Shown one piece after another: positions 1-8,234 of a DNA stretch of 64,000 bases (positions are counted from its first letter, which is position 1; each line of letters opens with the position of its first letter). The stretch lies in the NCBI GenBank assembly GCA_029931535.1, contig JAQPZY010001297.1, forward strand, positions 1,178,001 through 1,242,000. Direction: 5' to 3'. The position numbers and the translations under genes are program-made. The notes beneath the pieces were generated by a model that was not told the DNA's origin, ran no database searches, and worked only from the letters and a program-made list of their open reading frames with translations. Origin of the DNA: Margaritifera margaritifera. Taxonomy: Eukaryota > Mollusca > Bivalvia > Unionida > Margaritiferidae.

Positions 1-19
1 CCGTTTTGATGGTAGTAGA

Positions 20-165
20 CGTTGTCTTCGTCACTACATTACGGTACCACAATGTTAAACTCCCGTTGGTACCCAGAGTGCCCCCCGCATGTTAAAATCC
101 CATAGAGTACCCCAAGTGCCCCCCCCAGTACCTCAGTACCCCCCCCCCTCAACTACTGACGTCTC
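20..165. repeat. TIR-like C-rich repeat at left edge
   Basis: Short blocks such as CCCAGAGTGCCCC, ATGTTAAA and CCCAAGTGCCCC recur here and in the right terminal repeat of element A (about 12,160-12,340). Both are in the same orientation, whereas true terminal inverted repeats would be inverted. It could be a rearranged terminus or an internal repeat. Confidence 0.45.
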
Positions 166-173
166 TTTCTGCT

Positions 174-488
174 TTATCCTTGCTGTGGCGTTGAGGAAGA
201 AGTAATGCCAGGACCAGAAGTGTGAAGCGAATTTATGGGGTTCTCTCGGCGACCCAAAAGATCCTTTCCAGTGTGCAGGAACACATTTTTTCCTGTTCTC
301 ATAAAGGCTTCTTTAGGATTTTGTTTGTCGATGAGGACGTTTTGAAGAAATACTTTTCCCTGCGTTAAAGCGACATCTTTTAAGGCATGCAATCCTCGAG
401 TCACCATGGGTTTCAAAATGGGGGCTACCGTCCGAAAAGCAGATTTTAACATATCTCCTAAACCATGTCCTCGGTACACAGGATACAT
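174..488 (-). CDS. Polinton-type hydrophobic capsid-associated protein (pVI-like position)
   Basis: This is an intact 104-aa ORF starting MYPVYRGHGLGDMLKS. It has an amphipathic/hydrophobic N-terminal third (VAPILKPMVTRGLHALK) followed by a basic tail. Polintons commonly carry a small protein with a G-rich start, an 'F....P.LKP' stretch and a later 'N.KEA' segment immediately after the penton gene, as here; it is thought to be a minor virion component. It lies 6 bp beyond the end of the penton gene on the same strand, suggesting co-expression. Family assignment rests on pattern and position only; the exact function is unknown. Confidence 0.6.
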   Translation of the reverse strand: MYPVYRGHGLGDMLKSAFRTVAPILKPMVTRGLHALKDVALTQGKVFLQNVLIDKQNPKEAFMRTGKNVFLHTGKDLLGRRENPINSLHTSGPGITSSSTPQQG

Positions 489-494
489 CTTGTG

Positions 495-1420
495 TTACAA
501 TTCGCTGGAGAACCTTTTTCGAAAATGTAGTTTCACTGTGACTTTTCCTTTAGTGAATAGAATACTTTGTCCCAAATCTCCTCTTATACTAATGTTGACA
601 CTGTCAAAATACGATTTTACTGACTGGAAGATAATGAGGATGTACAAATTCACGGTTAACGTGATACGTGTTTCCACCTTCCTTGTACGCGGTGACAGCA
701 GAATCCACATTGAAAGGAATGACTCTCAGTACCGGAAAGCTGTGTTTCCCACCACGTTTTACTCCACCACATCGGAGTACACAAACAATAAATTCAGTCC
801 TTCGTTCAATTCGATAGCGTAGCGAAAATACTTCCAAAAACGATCGTTGCTGCGGATGTCTTTGGTAGGAGCTTTGGCAGGAACTTTGGCTTTATTTCCA
901 CCAAACATGGCAAACAACTCAGGAGAAAAGTGATGGACAATATTTTGTCGTCCGAAAAATGCATGTTGAGACGATGAGCAATGGCATGATACTCGATCAG
1001 GACACTTTTCTTGGTTTTGTCCAGGGCTTTGCCAAATTGGTCGTTGAAAATAGTCGCAATGGTGTCCACCAATTGTCGAGCACTAAAATAATACCCTTCA
1101 GGAATTCTCATGGAATACCTATTCAGTGGAGGATTGGTGTTGTGTAATGACGTTTTGGATTCGTAAAAGCCAGGATCAGTTTTGTCCCAGTTATCTTGCA
1201 CTTGTTCGTTCAGGATATCCACCACAAAAGTAGTTTGATTTCCAGACACATTCCAAACTTGCGTAGGATGAATGATTTCTGCAAAAGCCACTTCCCAGTG
1301 AGCTTCGTGATCCAATTGTATGGCTTGAGGTAATTTGGCCGTGAAACAACATAAAGTATTGTTGGGAAACACATCCATAGAACTGTCACTAGGTAAGGTT
1401 AAATCAAATTGGTTATTCAT
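495..1420 (-). pseudogene. Penton-like minor capsid protein, frameshifted
   Basis: The N-terminal part (1420 to about 960) contains the WEVAFAEIIHPTQVWN block and a RIPEGYYFSARQLVDTI block, both typical of Polinton penton (single jelly-roll minor capsid) proteins. The C-terminal part is found in two other frames: an EFIVCVLRCGG...LLRVIP-type block near 690-800, then ISIRGDLGQSILF and VTVKLHFRK near 500-580. At least two frameshifts (about 950 and 620) break the gene. The role would be the five-fold vertices of the capsid. Element B has lost this gene entirely. Confidence 0.75.
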
Positions 1421-1450
1421 AGTAGTTCGAGGGTTTTGTTGTCCGAGGAG

Positions 1451-1768
1451 TCACTCGAGTTCAAAGGAAAATGATATGCAAAATGTTCCAAAAGAGGGCT
1501 GCTGTTGTTGTTGTGACTGGAAGAAGGATGATTGGCGTTGGTGGTTGTTGTTACTGTCCGTACTATATTTCAAGGAAGGACCAGGCAGAAGATAACCGAT
1601 GCAACTGCTGAGTAAAATGGTCCACAAGTGTTTGTCACCTTGTTGCAAACTCAAATTTGCAATGGCTGCTCTGATGACACAATACACCACAAAGATTTGG
1701 CAGAAAAAGACGATTTGATTTTTAGCCACACGTTCTCCGCACCACACCCACAAAAGTTGTTTTTGCAA
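1451..1768 (-). CDS. Small hydrophobic protein with Gln-rich tail, start uncertain
   Basis: An ORF of up to 105 codons lies between the integrase and penton genes. It has one strongly hydrophobic stretch (VFFCQIFVVYCVIRAAI), then HLWTILLSSCIGYLLPGPS, then a Ser/Gln-rich C-terminus. No ATG is visible at the 5' end (TTG at 1768), so the start is uncertain and it overlaps the integrase tail in another frame. Small membrane-type proteins are common between Polinton capsid genes. It is also possible that only part of it is coding. Confidence 0.35.
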   Translation of the reverse strand: MQKQLLWVWCGERVAKNQIVFFCQIFVVYCVIRAAIANLSLQQGDKHLWTILLSSCIGYLLPGPSLKYSTDSNNNHQRQSSFFQSQQQQQPSFGTFCISFSFELE

Positions 1769-1829
1769 TTCTTGGAGAGAGGAACTGCGAAGAAGAGGTA
1801 GCTGCTGCTGTGTTGAACGGCATGTTGGT

Positions 1830-2960
1830 TACTTCTTCTTTTTATAGTCGACGACTTGGAAGCGGCAATCCAAGAATCAAAACTAGGTAGATATCCTTTC
1901 CAACGCCCTTTGACTTCTTCTACTCGACGTTTACCCACTTTAAGTGTTCTTCGTTCGAGAATGCTTTCGATATCGTACAAGTCGTCTTCTTTTTTGGTCA
2001 CTCGTTGTAACTCAGGCAAGTAAAAAGTTCCTTTTAACACTTCTCTGTGCATGTCTTCCAATTTATAGACAGGAGGATCACGTCCACGCACTTGTCCAGT
2101 GACACGAAACAATTCGGTAGTCCAGTTGGGTAAATAACCTTTGTCAAAAGTGCGTTTGGTTTTTCCAATACGCACCCAATCTCCCGTCTTGAGCACCAGG
2201 GTTTTCTGGGGTCCAATCTTAGGTGTACCAAACAATCGATCAAACACCTTCACTTCGTTCTCAGGGGTGACATCTTCGGGGGCACAACCGATGCTACGAT
2301 GGTACGATTGATTGTACGCTTTGACCAAACGTGGTAACACGTCGATGTACTTGAGAGTGTGTTGATGTGTAAAATATTTACACATGCGTTCTTTCAAAGT
2401 TCTTTGAAAACGTTCCATGACACTGGCTTTGGTTTCAGGAATTTCAGTGGCAAAAAAATGAATGTGGCGCTGTTTCAATTATTTTTGAAAAGCTTGGTTT
2501 ACAAATTCGGTGCCTTTGTCTGTTTGCCATCGTAAAGGGTGACGACCACTTTGTTTCAACACCAGTTTTAAGGCGCGTACTAACTCGGCACTGCTTTTAG
2601 AAGTCAAAGGAACGACCCAAGCGAATTTGGAAAACACGTCAATGACACAAAACAAATATTTGTAACCACGATTGAACGCTGCCAAATGAAAGACATCAAC
2701 TAAATCTGCTTGCCATTGATGATCTATGCCAGTCACTTTGGTTGACTTTTGGAAAATTTTATTCGAATGGGTTTATGTAACGTGTACGTCGATTGCTCTT
2801 GTAACCATTGTCGTACTTCTAGCAAACGTACACTTTTCAATTTGCTTTCAGCTGCTCGATACAATTTATATACTCCTGCGTAACCAGCAGCATGTGCAGG
2901 ATTGTAGTAAATGCTGGCTAAAAGTGTCTTTATGTTTTTACTGTTAAATAAGTCACCCAC
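1830..2960 (-). pseudogene. Polinton integrase (rve core plus chromodomain), broken
   Basis: Retroviral-type integrase that would insert the element. The N-terminal part (2960-2737) has the YYNPAHAAGYAGVYKLYR block. The core contains D1 in WQADLVDV, D2 in WQTDKGTEFVN and the glutamate in SVMERFQRTLKERM. After a linker (KTGDWVRIGKTKR) comes a chromodomain-like segment (DLYDIESILERR...WKGYLPSFDSW). Two breaks are visible: a one-base frameshift near 2737 and an in-frame TAA at about 2476. In element B the first frame is continuous and the second position is not a stop, so both are lesions of this copy. A separate reading tail continues to 1651 without family similarity. Confidence 0.88.
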
Positions 2961-2969
2961 TATTCGATA

Positions 2970-3590
2970 CTACTTTTGGAGTCGTGAGGTAGTGGAGGTT
3001 TGGATGAAGCTGCATGACGAGCTACAGGAGTCGGTTATGAAGTAGTGGTGGTTTTTTTCTTGATGTCTTTTTTTACTTCTGCTTTCACTTCTGTCTTCCC
3101 TTTTTTTTTCTTCTGCTGAAGAAGGGGTAGACATCATCTTTTTAATCCAAGCTTTCATTTCTTCTCGTTGAGGTATAAGAGAGGGTGTCAACAAGGAAGC
3201 TGCAATCTTACTAGGGATAGGAGCAGACGGAGTTTGAAACACTTCTCTTGGGTCGTCTTCTGTGGTCATCGCCGTGGCGGTGTCTGTCTTGGTGGTTTTA
3301 GGTTCGGTTTTCATCATCATGGCCTTGAAATCTCTCAGAGTGGGTTTAGCTGTTTCGTCTAAAGCTTTCTGGTGAAAGAGTTGAAGACGCTGCAATAGTT
3401 GTCCGTACCGTTGCGATTTTTCTGCTTCTGTCAAATCACTTCGATCCATGAGCGATTGTAATTCTTGTTGTAACTGTGACATCTCGTTGAGATTCGGATT
3501 GGGAGGTAAATGAGGTATCCGTTGTTCGTACCAACGATGGACTTCCATCCATCGTTTGTAAGGAACTAAAGTCAGTTTTCGTCCTTCCAT
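2970..3590 (-). CDS. Conserved Polinton 'LVP' protein of unknown function
   Basis: An intact 206-aa ORF with ATG at 3590, just upstream of the integrase. The N-terminus RKLTLVPYKRWM, a helical middle (MSQLQQELQSLMD) and EAEKSQRYGQLLQRLQLF match a pattern I know from many Polintons (LVP ... EK..Y...LQR). The C-terminal half is Ser/Thr/Lys/Glu-rich and low complexity, with a basic run, and its last part may be frameshifted. No enzymatic motif is visible. Element B has no counterpart because its pX gene is joined almost directly to its integrase. Confidence 0.55.
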   Translation of the reverse strand: MEGRKLTLVPYKRWMEVHRWYEQRIPHLPPNPNLNEMSQLQQELQSLMDRSDLTEAEKSQRYGQLLQRLQLFHQKALDETAKPTLRDFKAMMMKTEPKTTKTDTATAMTTEDDPREVFQTPSAPIPSKIAASLLTPSLIPQREEMKAWIKKMMSTPSSAEEKKREDRSESRSKKRHQEKNHHYFITDSCSSSCSFIQTSTTSRLQK

Positions 3591-3661
3591 AAGATCCAGA
3601 GGTACAAGTGTGTTGTCTTTCCAGAGAAGAGTGTCCTTTTTATCTTCTTTTTTCTTCTCGT

Positions 3662-3974
3662 CTTTATCTCAAGAGTCCTATCAGCTTGGGTAGAATCCTT
3701 CTCGTTGCACCAGCATTTATTTCTTTCGACTGAGAGGTATTTTCTTTTTGGCCATTTGTCGAAGAACGTTCCGATGTTTTCTTAATTTTTGTTTCTGTAT
3801 CTTGGACAACACGTTCCAATGTTTGGCCAGACGAGGTGGGAGTCCTTTTTTTGGTTTTTGCCTTTCTTGGGACGACTAAGGTGGTGTGAACTTTTTGGGG
3901 TCATCTTGGGTGTCAGAAGCAAAAAATAGAACTGAGGTCTCTCGGAGGTCACACTTCTTTTTTATACTGGAACA
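3662..3974 (-). pseudogene. pX-like gene unit, tandem copy 1 (decayed)
   Basis: This stretch repeats 3977-4411 in tandem. It has lost about 60 bp corresponding to the end of the hydrophobic peptide and another block in the middle, has no start codon where copy 2 has ATG, and carries an extra TAA plus a one-base deletion in the small hydrophobic peptide. The upstream CAGTATAAAA box (3959-3971) is part of the duplicated unit. Confidence 0.7.
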
Positions 3975-3978
3975 CTCT

Positions 3979-4092
3979 TTATCTCATGACTCCTCCTAAA
4001 AGTTGTCCAGCAATCATTCCTAACAAAGGAGCCGCTATTTTTAACAAGGGTCCTATCAGCATGGGTAGAAATCCTCCTCGTTGCACCAGCAT
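3979..4092 (-). CDS. pX/mu-like hydrophobic peptide, 37 aa
   Basis: A short ORF begins MLVQRGGFLPMLIGPLLK and continues as an uninterrupted hydrophobic, Gly/Leu-rich segment to the stop. The RGGFLP start followed by repeated small/hydrophobic residues resembles the C-terminal domain of adenovirus pX and its Polinton counterparts, which are virion core or membrane-active peptides. The frame is open upstream of this ATG for about 23 codons, back to a TAG at 4162 that ends the preceding ORF, so the peptide may be a separate product or the second half of one longer gene. Confidence 0.55.
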   Translation of the reverse strand: MLVQRGGFLPMLIGPLLKIAAPLLGMIAGQLLGGVMR

Positions 4093-4161
4093 TTTTTTCT
4101 TTTGACTGAGAGGTATATTTTTTTGTGTGGACCTTTTGGCGAAGAACGTTCCGATGTTTTC

Positions 4162-4380
4162 CTAATTTTTGTTTCTGTATCGCACACGGTATCGATGATT
4201 CCATTGGGGGCTGTTTGAATGAGGATTGGATTTAGTCAGGACGGACAACCCATCCCAATGTTTGGCGAGACGAGGTGGAAGTCTTTTTTGGTTTTGTCTT
4301 TCTTGGGACGGCTCGGGTGGTGGTGTGCACTTTTGGGGGTCATCTTGTGTGTCAGGAGCAACAAATAGAACTGATGTCAT
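4162..4380 (-). CDS. Basic, Pro-rich ORF upstream of the pX-like peptide
   Basis: A 72-aa ORF from ATG 4380 (MTSVLFVAPDTQDD) with a basic core NQKRLPPRLAKHWD. It ends at TAG in the same frame as the downstream hydrophobic peptide. The tandem copy at 3662-3974 has TAA at the same codon. Element B has a shorter homologue (45,854-45,979) with a similar KKCLPPRLVKH block, which supports real coding. A TATA-like CAGTATAAAA box lies about 20 bp upstream. Probably the N-terminal half of a pX-type precursor. Confidence 0.5.
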   Translation of the reverse strand: MTSVLFVAPDTQDDPQKCTPPPEPSQERQNQKRLPPRLAKHWDGLSVLTKSNPHSNSPQWNHRYRVRYRNKN

Positions 4381-4400
4381 TCTGAGGCCACACTTCTTTT

Positions 4401-4944
4401 TTATACTGGAACATGGCTCCACTGATGGTCAGCACGGCGTACCAACTTCATGACAGGCAATGGACTAAATCGTGTCAGTTCTTGTTTGGATAAATCCAGT
4501 AAACTTTGTAACACGCCTGTTCTGTCTTGGACTTTAGTTTTAGGTGAGGCCATTTGTTTAGCTCCAGCTGCAGTGGCCAGAGCAGCCGAAGTAGAGGCTC
4601 CCGGAGAAAAGGTGACTTTCGAAATGGGTTTCCATTCTTGCATCAAATTAGGAAAAACGGGTCTTAAATCAGGTTTGGCAGACATCATCACGAAGGGCGA
4701 AGAAGAAGAAGAAGTGGTCGGAGAAGGAACACCGTCACCACCTCTGCTTCCTAGCAGCAGTACCTCTCTTTCGGGCAGCAGATGTTGTGGTTGGTTTTTT
4801 CTTGGAAGGGCTTTTCTTCTTCTTGGGGCTTTTCTTTTTCTTGTGGGTGGTATGTGACCGTCTTTGAGAGGATTTTTTTTTCTTTTTCTTCTTCTTGGTT
4901 TTGACTTGGGCAATTGGATCCCATTTCAAAAGAGAACAAATCAT
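4401..4944 (-). pseudogene. Lys/Arg-rich core-like protein, frameshifted
   Basis: From ATG 4944 the N-terminus is hydrophobic (MICSLLKWDPIAQ) and then strongly Lys-rich with many KKKK runs and ARKRGTAARK. The C-terminal part lies in another frame: Ser-rich, then MMSAKPDL, then RTGVLQSLLDLSKQELTRF. Element B contains the same order (RKRGAAAR, MMAAKPNL, TGVLQSLLDLSKKELTR), so both frames belong to one gene broken by a frameshift near 4740-4860. The composition suggests a DNA-binding virion core protein; this is inference. Confidence 0.55.
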
Positions 4945-4988
4945 GATACCTCCTAAAGAACCACTGCAGCAGGTGTCAAAATGATTTG

Positions 4989-5213
4989 TTATTTAGTGCG
5001 TGGATCGACTTTGGGATCTGCCAGTTGTGACAACGCACTTTTATGTTTTTGAAAAAAACGTTTTGTTTGATGAGGAATGTGAATGATGCCTTGAAGTAAT
5101 TGACGTGCTGTCAAAGTAAACCATCGTAAAACTTCTTTGAGACTAGCTTTTAAAAAATGGGAACGGACTTGTGCATTTGTTTCGCGACTGATGCCATACA
5201 GGGCACGAATCAA
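4989..5213 (-). CDS. Small conserved Polinton-type protein, unknown function
   Basis: An intact 74-aa ORF (MIRALYGISRETNAQVRSHF). The block ARQLLQGIIHIPHQTKRF followed by KHKSALSQLAD resembles a short basic protein found in many Polintons ('L.G.I.I....K....HK..L..LA'). Element B keeps the same block (46,570-46,720) but with frameshifts. A TATAAAA is about 75 bp upstream (near 5288). It lies between the core-like protein and the ATPase, as expected for virion genes. Confidence 0.5.
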   Translation of the reverse strand: MIRALYGISRETNAQVRSHFLKASLKEVLRWFTLTARQLLQGIIHIPHQTKRFFQKHKSALSQLADPKVDPRTK

Positions 5214-5299
5214 TTTGGCAGGAGGATGAGATTGAAAAGGATGTCATCTTGAAGACTGTGAGAAAGAAATGACGTGGTGGATGTTTTTTATAGTTTTTT

Positions 5300-6074
5300 T
5301 CAGAGAGTTGCCGAAGGGGACGTGTAAATGACAGGACCTCCTTCTTGATAGTAATGGAGAAACAATTGGGCATGAAATCTCAAATAATCGGTAGTGCTGG
5401 GTTTTAAATCGATGAGTAAATACGCATGAGGTGTTTGAGTGGCATCGTCGTACGCATAATTCAGCTAAGGAGTTCCTAACTGTTTGGCTAACACGTGCAC
5501 TTGAGATTTATCTCTGAGACTTTTAAACAAGATCACGTAATGGGCGTTGAAACTGATGGTACGATGGGCTTTACTTTGTTGAAATAAATTTTGAGCAATG
5601 GAAATGATACTGGCATTACGATGATGTCCTTTTCGTGTAAACCAAAGTTTAATTTCTTCTTCGTTTTCTCCTAACATCTCATCGAAGATGACAAGATGTG
5701 TTTGACTCAAGTCAGACACGATCCCATCGTCTTCGCGAGGTATGCCTTCGACAAACGAAATGGCTTCTCCTTGACTTTCTCGAAGTAACGTGTAAGACGA
5801 TTGCCACTCTTTGTAACACCACACGATACGATCAAACAAATGAGATTTGTGTTCGATCAAACGTTTGACAAATTCGGTTTTACCTGAACCACTTGGTCCA
5901 GCAATCAACATGTTAACAGGATGGCGCAGATACAAAGCTTCCCAACTTTGACGATTTAATTTTTCGTCAATCACTTCGACAACAGAAGAAGAGGCAGAGG
6001 AGGCAGAGGAGGAAGATGCAGCCATGACTGAGGTAGGAAGAATTTTGAGAGGAACACGAAAGACACAAGACATT
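5300..6074 (-). pseudogene. Genome-packaging ATPase (FtsK/HerA-A32 type), one nonsense codon
   Basis: The ATG is at 6074 (MSCVFRVP). It has Walker A GPSGSGKTEF, Walker B THLVIFDEML, then FTRKGHHRNASIISIAQNLF, the sensor-like region typical of Polinton and NCLDV A32 packaging ATPases. The frame is open except for a TAG at 5465-5467 after KQLGTP, 54 codons before the natural stop at 5300. Element B has a tryptophan codon there (about 46,960), so this is a single Trp-to-stop change. The role would be pumping DNA into capsids. A TATAAA sits directly against the start codon in both copies. Confidence 0.9.
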
Positions 6075-6211
6075 TTATACATTTCATACAGGTTTAATGT
6101 TTCAAACCAAAACAAAAACATATTTACATGTCATGAATTAAAACACGAAAAAACACATCACGCAAAAAGTGTCACTTTTGACTTTTGTTCTAAGTTCACT
6201 GGCTCTTGTCT

Positions 6212-6640
6212 TGGATGATTAGTAACTCGCAAGGTCTTTGGCATAGTGTGGCACTTCTTGTAGCCAAGCCTCGAAACCAACACTTTTCCAGTCACGTACA
6301 TCTTTCCAATTTTAAAGTTGTTGGTGTAACCAACTGGCGATACACACTTCTTGGAAAGTATGAAGTGTAGATAAAGTTTGACAAATGTCTTCTTCACACG
6401 GAGGTACATAACTGGTGTTCATCACGATTCTCAACACTTTGAGCACAATTTGTCTTTCGTGCACAGATAAAGTGTGAATGGTCATGTTTTTTGTTGCATG
6501 TACCGTTCATCAAAATAGTCCACAACGAATACTGGTCCTCCAAAATAGTCCACAACGAATACTGTTCCTCAAAATAATCCACAACGAATTTCCAAGGAAA
6601 CGAAATCCAAGAAAAGTAGCCACGAACACACACACCACAT
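6212..6640 (-). pseudogene. Unknown conserved gene of elements A/B
   Basis: The reading frame contains HERQIVLKVLR, then PPCEEDICQTLSTLHTFQEV, then NWKDVRDWK and PHYAKDLASY before the stop near 6212. A TAA interrupts it after SWLHQQL. Element B has the same protein at 47,619-47,880 (PPCEENIGRTLSTLHVYQ, DWKDVRDWK, ANYAKDIL), uninterrupted there, which supports coding. I recognise no family. A triplicated unit of about 31 bp (6,515-6,590) in element A disrupts the 5' part. Confidence 0.5.
6510..6595. repeat. Triplicated ~31-bp unit
   Basis: The block 'AAAATAGTCCACAACGAATACTG.TCCTC' occurs three times in tandem with small changes. Element B has only one unit at the matching place (about 47,900-47,925), so this is an expansion specific to element A within a coding region. 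Confidence 0.75.
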
Positions 6641-6840
6641 AGCGTCCAAAATTCAATGGAAATAGTTCGTTTATCAGGCGTCTGTAATCCTCTAAGGTCT
6701 AAACACTGTCATTGAATTCTTTCAACAAGTGAAGACAACGGTCGTGGCATGGTCAGCTTTTATATCCATGTTCCCAAGGTTTTGTATCTTCAGTGATAGT
6801 CTACTCCAAGGCATCTGCGATAGTTTCTCCCAAGAATCAG

Positions 6841-6987
6841 TCATCTTATACTGTGAAAAAAACAATAGTTAAAAAATCGAGAAATGACTTTGAGTTTGCG
6901 TTTCACTTGTGTCTTGACAAATTCTCTGTAAATGCGTTCTCGCAGCTCCAAAGGCAGATTCTGAATGTGCTCTTCTAAACTAGTCAT
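6841..6987 (-). CDS. Small F-box-like protein, copy 2
   Basis: A 48-aa ORF from ATG 6987 to TGA 6841, beginning MTSLEEHIQNLPLELRERIY. It parallels 7284-7457 (LPPELRERIYRKLVQIQVKRK versus LPLELRERIYREFVKTQVKRK), so the two are tandem duplicates. 'LP.ELRERIY' matches the start of the F-box fold (LP.EL...I...L), which would recruit SCF ubiquitin ligases. That is a guess from a short motif. The C-terminus diverges and may be truncated. Confidence 0.45.
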   Translation of the reverse strand: MTSLEEHIQNLPLELRERIYREFVKTQVKRKLKVISRFFNYCFFHSIR

Positions 6988-6989
6988 TT

Positions 6990-7232
6990 TCAGGCACGTC
7001 TTTTTTTTTGGATGAAATAGTCACACAATTGCCAAATGGAATCGGGTGGTAAAGGATATCCAAGACATTCAGCGATGACCTTTCTACACCTCAGAGGGCG
7101 TAAAGGCGTTTTGTCTTGAGGTGACACTTCTTTTAAAAGTTTTTTGTATTCCTCAAAGTTTGTCACTTTTTCCTGAACTTCGTTCCATCGAATTCTGTGT
7201 AACAGTGTCACATTGTAGGTGGTGCCATCCAA
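6990..7232 (-). CDS. Unknown 80-aa protein between F-box-like genes
   Basis: An intact ORF from ATG 7232 (MDGTTYNVTLLHRIRW) with a charged helical middle (EVQEKVTNFEEYKKLLKE) and GYPLPPDSIWQLCDYF near the end. It stops 3 bp before the F-box-like copy 2 start. The frame is open further upstream without an ATG. No counterpart is visible in element B and no known family is recognised. Confidence 0.4.
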   Translation of the reverse strand: MDGTTYNVTLLHRIRWNEVQEKVTNFEEYKKLLKEVSPQDKTPLRPLRCRKVIAECLGYPLPPDSIWQLCDYFIQKKRRA

Positions 7233-7283
7233 ACTCTTAAAGGTGTCATTTAGTCCTTTGTGAATGTCTGACCATTTGAATAC

Positions 7284-7457
7284 TTAGAAAGTAATCAGTA
7301 CTTTTATAGCATTCAGATACCAATGGTTAAAACGTCTATGTCGTAAAGGATACAATTGTTCTTTGCGTTTCACTTGTATCTGGACCAACTTTCTGTAAAT
7401 GCGTTCTCGCAGCTCCGGAGGCAAACAACGAATGTACTCTTCTAAAGTATCCGACAT
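7284..7457 (-). CDS. Small F-box-like protein, copy 1
   Basis: The ATG at 7457 gives MSDTLEEYIRCLPPELRERI, then a basic helix VQIQVKRKEQLYPLRHRRF and NHWYLNAIKVL before the stop; about 57 aa. Element B keeps NLPLELRERM and NHWYLSAIKRL (48,180-48,340) in shifted frames. The motif resembles an F-box N-terminal half. An upstream ORF in the same frame extends to 7514 without support. It directly follows the BIR gene, and pairing an IAP with an F-box-like protein would fit host-control genes. Confidence 0.5.
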   Translation of the reverse strand: MSDTLEEYIRCLPPELRERIYRKLVQIQVKRKEQLYPLRHRRFNHWYLNAIKVLITF

Positions 7458-7458
7458 A

Positions 7459-8093
7459 TTACTTCTTGGGACAGACCAAAGGCAGGTACTGACAGCGCGG
7501 AGACCATCTGGCATGTTCCAAGTAAGCTGAGTCTTTATACTCCCATTCGTGAAGTGTCACACCGCAACTGAAACACTTGACTTTATCACCTTCTCCCAAG
7601 TAGATAAATCCGGCTCTGGTTAAAGCTTTGGGGGTAGATCCTTCCAGATATTTAGCCCACTTATCTTTGAACGTCTGAAATCGATGTTCAAAGTCGCAAT
7701 AGCCAGGCAAAGCCACAGGCAACTTGAATTCTTTGTCAAAGTAGGGATTGCATCCGCAGGCAGGTACACGTTTAGCATCACCGATACAGAAGAAAGGGCG
7801 TTGGGTTGCATCGCTTTCGCTAGTGGGCGGTAAGGCACACGAACAGCATCGCTTCCGATGGTCTCAGAGGAGCTGCAAGCTGCATCGCTGATGTCAAAGC
7901 GTACGGCATCCGTCTCATCGCAAGGCACCGCATCGCACTCGAGGTCGTGATCGAACTTGGAGTCCACCGTAGGTTCCTCACTCGGTGGCTGTGTCGAGTT
8001 CGTCAGTATCGGTGCCTGTGTACTGGTCTCCCCATTGAACTTGAAGTTCACAGTGAGTTCCTCACTCAGTGGCTGTGTGGAATTAGTATTCAT
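7459..8093 (-). pseudogene. IAP-like protein with one BIR domain, frameshifted
   Basis: ATG 8093 opens a Ser/Thr/Glu-rich N-terminus with an internal duplication (NSTQPLSEELTV / NSTQPPSEEPTV). After a frameshift near 7830 the frame enters a clear BIR domain ending at 7459: AGFIYLGEGDKVKCFSCG, then C-x2-C-x16-H-x6-C zinc ligands (CFSC ... H ... C). BIR proteins bind caspases or other partners and block apoptosis. There is no RING finger. A CAGTATAAAA box lies about 65 bp upstream. Element B has a homologue fused by deletion to polB. Confidence 0.85.
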
Positions 8094-8156
8094 CTTCTTC
8101 TTCTTTCTCGGTCAACGTTTGTAGTCACAATGAATTGTTGGTCTTGGAAGTTGTCC

Positions 8157-8169
8157 TTTTTTATACTGA
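8157..8169 (-). promoter_or_regulatory. CAGTATAAAA core-promoter-like box before the IAP gene
   Basis: The minus strand reads CTTCAGTATAAAAAAGG between the polB stop (8235) and the IAP start (8093). The same box occurs at 3959-3971, 4398-4411 and 46,026-46,037, with a TATATA variant at 11,629-11,639. Confidence 0.6.
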
Positions 8170-8234
8170 AGATCGGCGTGTCCATAGGGCAAAGTGGTCT
8201 GGTCTGGAAGTCGCACTCGTTTCTGGTGCACAAT

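Noticed and set aside
4450..4857. 135-aa + strand ORF
   Set aside because: Shadow of the Lys-rich gene on the minus strand; its pieces match element B on minus.
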